Of a DNA stretch of 64,000 nucleotides, positions 61,726 to 64,000 are shown piece by piece. Within the stretch, counting starts at the first letter, position 1; each line of letters opens with the position of its first letter. Below the pieces are notes generated by a model that had not been told where the DNA came from, did no database searches, and was given only the letters and a program-made list of their open reading frames with translations. The translations under genes and the position numbers were made by a program. The stretch comes from Sporodiniella umbellata (taxonomy: Eukaryota > Mucoromycota > Mucoromycetes > Mucorales > Rhizopodaceae): contig JAIXMR010000015.1 in the NCBI GenBank assembly GCA_025677835.1, forward strand, positions 248,001 through 312,000, given 5' to 3'.

Positions 61726-61961
61726 TTTGCTTATTTAATGAAAAAAGTAACAGAGTTAAAAAATCTTGGTATTTTCTCGGTTTACTGGGCCTGTCTCGTT
61801 ATTGGACTGCGAGCGTCATGCGTGTGTTCCGGTGCTGAGTATTGTAAAAACAAAATTCTTTATGTACAGTATGAAGACGGAGCTAATTGTCGACACTAAT
61901 ACATTACTAATAGTAAGTCTTGCAAACAGTGTCATCAGGATTGTGCATAGAAAATTTGTAT

Positions 61962-62107
61962 GCAGCCTGAAGCGAATTTTGGTAATTAACAAAAACGAAC
62001 TTTGGAAATCACAACTACGAAAATTGGACTAGTGCAGCAGCGAAAAATAGGCGGAGATCGAAACGAATTCTGTTTTTAGGTTTACGAAAATTGGGGTGGA
62101 GGTACTG
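61962..62107 (-). repeat. Right terminal inverted repeat (~146 bp)
   Basis: Reverse complement of the left TIR at 57499-57645; ends ...GGGGTGGAGGTACTG followed by TA. Confidence 0.93.
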
Positions 62108-62472
62108 TAACGCAGAATGATACCATTTTGAACTTGAGCTATCACAACGAACTTGCTGAAACCTTTTTTTTTTTTAAGAAACCATCCAACTCCTACCTCG
62201 GATTTAGAATTTACAGTCATCTGCAAATGATAGTTTATCCAGTGAAAGACATAACAAACGAAAAATTAGATACACTTTTTACCAGTGATATAAACAAAGT
62301 TTCAGCTGGGTTTTTTTTTAAAAAAAAGATCTTCAGAAGATATATAAATAATGCAGTTTGATTCGGTTTACTGTATCTTTCCCTTACTTTTACTTAGCAC
62401 TCTTTGTGATTTCTTCACAAAAATCCCTACTTACTTTCCTTAAAACCCAACACTCGTTTACCTTCATTCATT
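62108..62472. promoter_or_regulatory. Promoter region of the thaumatin-like gene, next to the element end
   Basis: 365 bp between the right TIR and the ATG. TATATAAATA at 62341-62350 lies ~120 bp before the start, followed by a pyrimidine-rich leader. Confidence 0.5.
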
Positions 62473-63168
62473 ATGGTTGCTGTTTCTACGCTCTTTTCTT
62501 TTCTTACTGTTGCTGGTGCAGCTGTCATGGCGGCTCCTACCAATTCCGTCACTATAACGGTTAAAAACAGCTGTAAAAAATCCATTCAAGTAAATCAGCT
62601 TACCAACGATGAGCGCTATGGCAAAGCCACTGCGCTTGCTTCTGGCAAGGATTTGAAGATTGCCGTTCCCTCAAACTGGGGTGGCCGTATTTGGGCTCGC
62701 GAAGGTTGCTCTGGCAGCAGCGACTGCCACGTAGGTGCACCTGCTTCTCTTGCTGAATTTCTTTTGACAGGATCAGGTGGCATGGACTTCTATGATGTCT
62801 CATTTGTAGATGGCTTTAATATGCCCGTGTCTATCTCCCCCAATGGTCAAAAAGTAAACCCAAGCTACGAGTATCAATGTGGATCTCCTACTTGCAGCGT
62901 TTTGCCCTCTTGTCCTAAAGAACTTCAGGCCACTGACGACCAAGGAAACTATGTTGGTTGCAAATCTGCATGCCACGCATTTGGTACTCCCGAGTACTGC
63001 TGTACTGGCGAAGCTGAATCTCGTGCAATCTGTCAAGCAACGAAGTTTTCTCTTCCTGTAAAGAATGCCTGCCCCAATGTTTATACTTATGCCTATGATG
63101 ACAACACATCTATGTATGCCTGTGCTGCTCCCCAAGGGTACACAGTAACCTTTTGCCCAACTGATTAA
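62473..63168 (+). CDS. Secreted thaumatin-like protein (PR-5 family)
   Basis: Single exon, 231 aa. A signal peptide (MVAVSTLFSFLTVAGAAVMA, cleavage likely near AAPTN) is followed by the thaumatin fold: VTITVKNSCKKSIQVNQL, WGGRIWAREGCSG, SLAEFLL, DFYDVSFVDGFNMPVSI, CKSACHAFGTPEYCCTG and the final FCPTD. About 14 cysteines and the acidic-cleft residues (R, E, D, D of the REDDD set) are visible. Thaumatin-like proteins bind or cleave beta-glucans, so cell-wall remodelling is likely; the sequence alone does not prove activity. It has its own TATA box (62341-62350). Confidence 0.92.
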   Translation: MVAVSTLFSFLTVAGAAVMAAPTNSVTITVKNSCKKSIQVNQLTNDERYGKATALASGKDLKIAVPSNWGGRIWAREGCSGSSDCHVGAPASLAEFLLTGSGGMDFYDVSFVDGFNMPVSISPNGQKVNPSYEYQCGSPTCSVLPSCPKELQATDDQGNYVGCKSACHAFGTPEYCCTGEAESRAICQATKFSLPVKNACPNVYTYAYDDNTSMYACAAPQGYTVTFCPTD

Positions 63169-63423
63169 ACACCAGAGAAAACGCTTCTTTTCATATTTGT
63201 AATAAAATAGCATATAGACATTCGGCAATCTTCAAGAAGCTGGTCATCTTGAACACTTTACAAAAAAAATTAAACTTTTGAACATTCTTTGACTAGATGC
63301 GATATAAACAATGAACAATTCTTTTTTTTATTTATTTTGTTTTTCTCAACTTATACACTTATATATATAAACGTGCACCAATATATATAGATATATATAT
63401 TGATCTACCCTTCAACTTTTCAT
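63169..63423. other. Spacer with TA-rich promoter-like DNA
   Basis: TATATATA runs near 63361-63400 precede the small ORF. No other feature. Confidence 0.4.
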
Positions 63424-63636
63424 ATGAATGATGAAGAAGCTAAGCAACCACCCAAAACCAAAGGATTCAGATACCTCACGCTGTCTTTAAAGTTTCTTGG
63501 AATATCACTAATAATTGGCATCGTTATTTTTTTTGCTTGTTTACCAAACTACATACGAAGCAAATCCAATCAGAACAACCCTAGTAATGTGGACCCAACT
63601 AACGCAAATCTTCCACACACTATACCTCATAGCTGA
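63424..63636 (+). CDS. Small single-pass membrane protein, unknown
   Basis: 70 aa from the ATG at 63424: a charged N-terminus (MNDEEAKQPPKTKGFRYLTL), one hydrophobic helix (FLGISLIIGIVIFFACLPNY, about residues 25-45) and an N/P-rich tail. Promoter-like TATATA DNA and a pyrimidine stretch precede it. I do not recognise a family, and with this size it could be spurious or only the first exon. Confidence 0.4.
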   Translation: MNDEEAKQPPKTKGFRYLTLSLKFLGISLIIGIVIFFACLPNYIRSKSNQNNPSNVDPTNANLPHTIPHS

Positions 63637-64000
63637 AATAAACCTTGGATATACCACATTTAAAAGAATGCTTTCTCGAGTAAGGGGAAGTGCCCGTTTA
63701 TTGCCATTAAAACTCAGAAACTATGTCTAGTTCAAATAAACCCTTTGTAGCTAACATAGCTTTTTTTTTTGTTTCTACAATTGAAAACCATACAACAAAC
63801 ATACCCATTTCTGTTATATTCATTCAAAAATAATATAAAAAAGACAACATTACTTCATTTTTTTCAAGAAAAAAAAAACAAATCCAACACTGTCGCAATT
63901 TTTTAGATTTTTTGAATTTTCAGCATACTCGTTTTATTTATCGACATTGTTAAAACAAGCACAACACACCATACGTTGCAAATTTTTTTTGGCAGTATTT
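63637..64000. other. Right end of window, no gene recognised
   Basis: AT-rich, with T- and A-runs near 63762-63770 and 63871-63879. No ORF with features. Confidence 0.4.

Larger units (their letters stand above)
57499..62107. mobile_element. 4.6 kb TIR element with two decayed Tc1/mariner-IS630-type transposases and a passenger gene
   Basis: Bounded by ~146 bp terminal inverted repeats, each starting CAGT[G/A]CCTCCACCCCAA. The right end is followed by TA, as expected for Tc1/mariner target sites; on the left the TA is separated from CAGTG by one T. Inside lie a truncated plus-strand transposase (57900-58522), an intron-containing passenger gene (58907-59588, plus) and a minus-strand transposase with four in-frame stops (60409-61725). 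It could be one composite element or an element that captured another copy. No intact transposase is seen, so it is non-autonomous now. Confidence 0.85.

Overview
This window is nuclear DNA from a filamentous fungus, most likely an early-diverging one of the Mucoromycota (Mucorales-type). The evidence is AT-rich DNA with many long poly-T/poly-A tracts, genes split by 45-70 nt GT-AG introns, tightly packed genes on both strands, and fungal gene families (Boi-type, Rax1, Yck-type CK1, PKA, Pns1/CTL, Ypt3/Rab11, Utp21, thaumatin-like). I see no bacterial, viral or organellar segment. Exon joins were worked out by hand from splice consensus, reading phase and family conservation.

Layout. 1-4.6 kb: the 3' part of a Ppo-type fatty-acid dioxygenase, an arrestin-like adaptor, and a TMEM164-family membrane protein. 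5.2-10.6 kb: a core-histone cluster, H2B< >H2A, H3< >H4, H2A< >H2B, in three divergent pairs; the two H2A/H2B pairs form an inverted duplication around a single H3/H4 pair. 11-17 kb: ribosomal protein uL15, a VC0807-like membrane protein, a 2 kb gene-poor stretch, a PHD-finger protein and a small unknown gene. 17.2-19.5 kb: RPB9, an Rrn11-like gene and RPB6, so two or three RNA polymerase-related genes side by side. 20-25.3 kb: an alpha/beta-hydrolase fused to a tyrosine-phosphatase domain, an F-box/LRR protein and a UBXN1-like UBA-UBX protein. 25.6-32.6 kb: a P5B ATPase (Ypk9/ATP13A type) convergent with a choline-transporter-like (Pns1/SLC44) gene. 34-47.8 kb: PKA catalytic subunit, Rax1-like RGS protein, PC-esterase, CK1, UTP21, an ACBD5-like acyl-CoA-binding protein and TRAPPC13. 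49.3-57 kb: Rab11/Ypt3, a damaged RanBPM-like LisH-CTLH-CRA gene, ribosomal protein eL38 and a Boi-type SH3-SAM-PH protein.

The most unusual region is 57.5-62.1 kb. It is a 4.6 kb mobile element bounded by two ~146 bp terminal inverted repeats (57499-57645 and 61962-62107). It carries two decayed Tc1/mariner-IS630-type DDE transposase genes facing inwards and, between them, an intron-containing passenger gene of unknown function. Differences between the repeats are almost all transitions, and the nonsense and active-site changes in the transposases look like C-to-T/G-to-A changes. This resembles RIP or methyl-cytosine decay, which would be notable in this lineage. A secreted thaumatin-like protein gene and a tiny membrane-protein ORF follow to the right.

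Other structural points: both ribosomal-protein genes have a first coding exon that is only the ATG; RPB6 appears to use a 7-nt micro-exon; the PKA gene has a possible 12-nt frame-preserving cassette exon.
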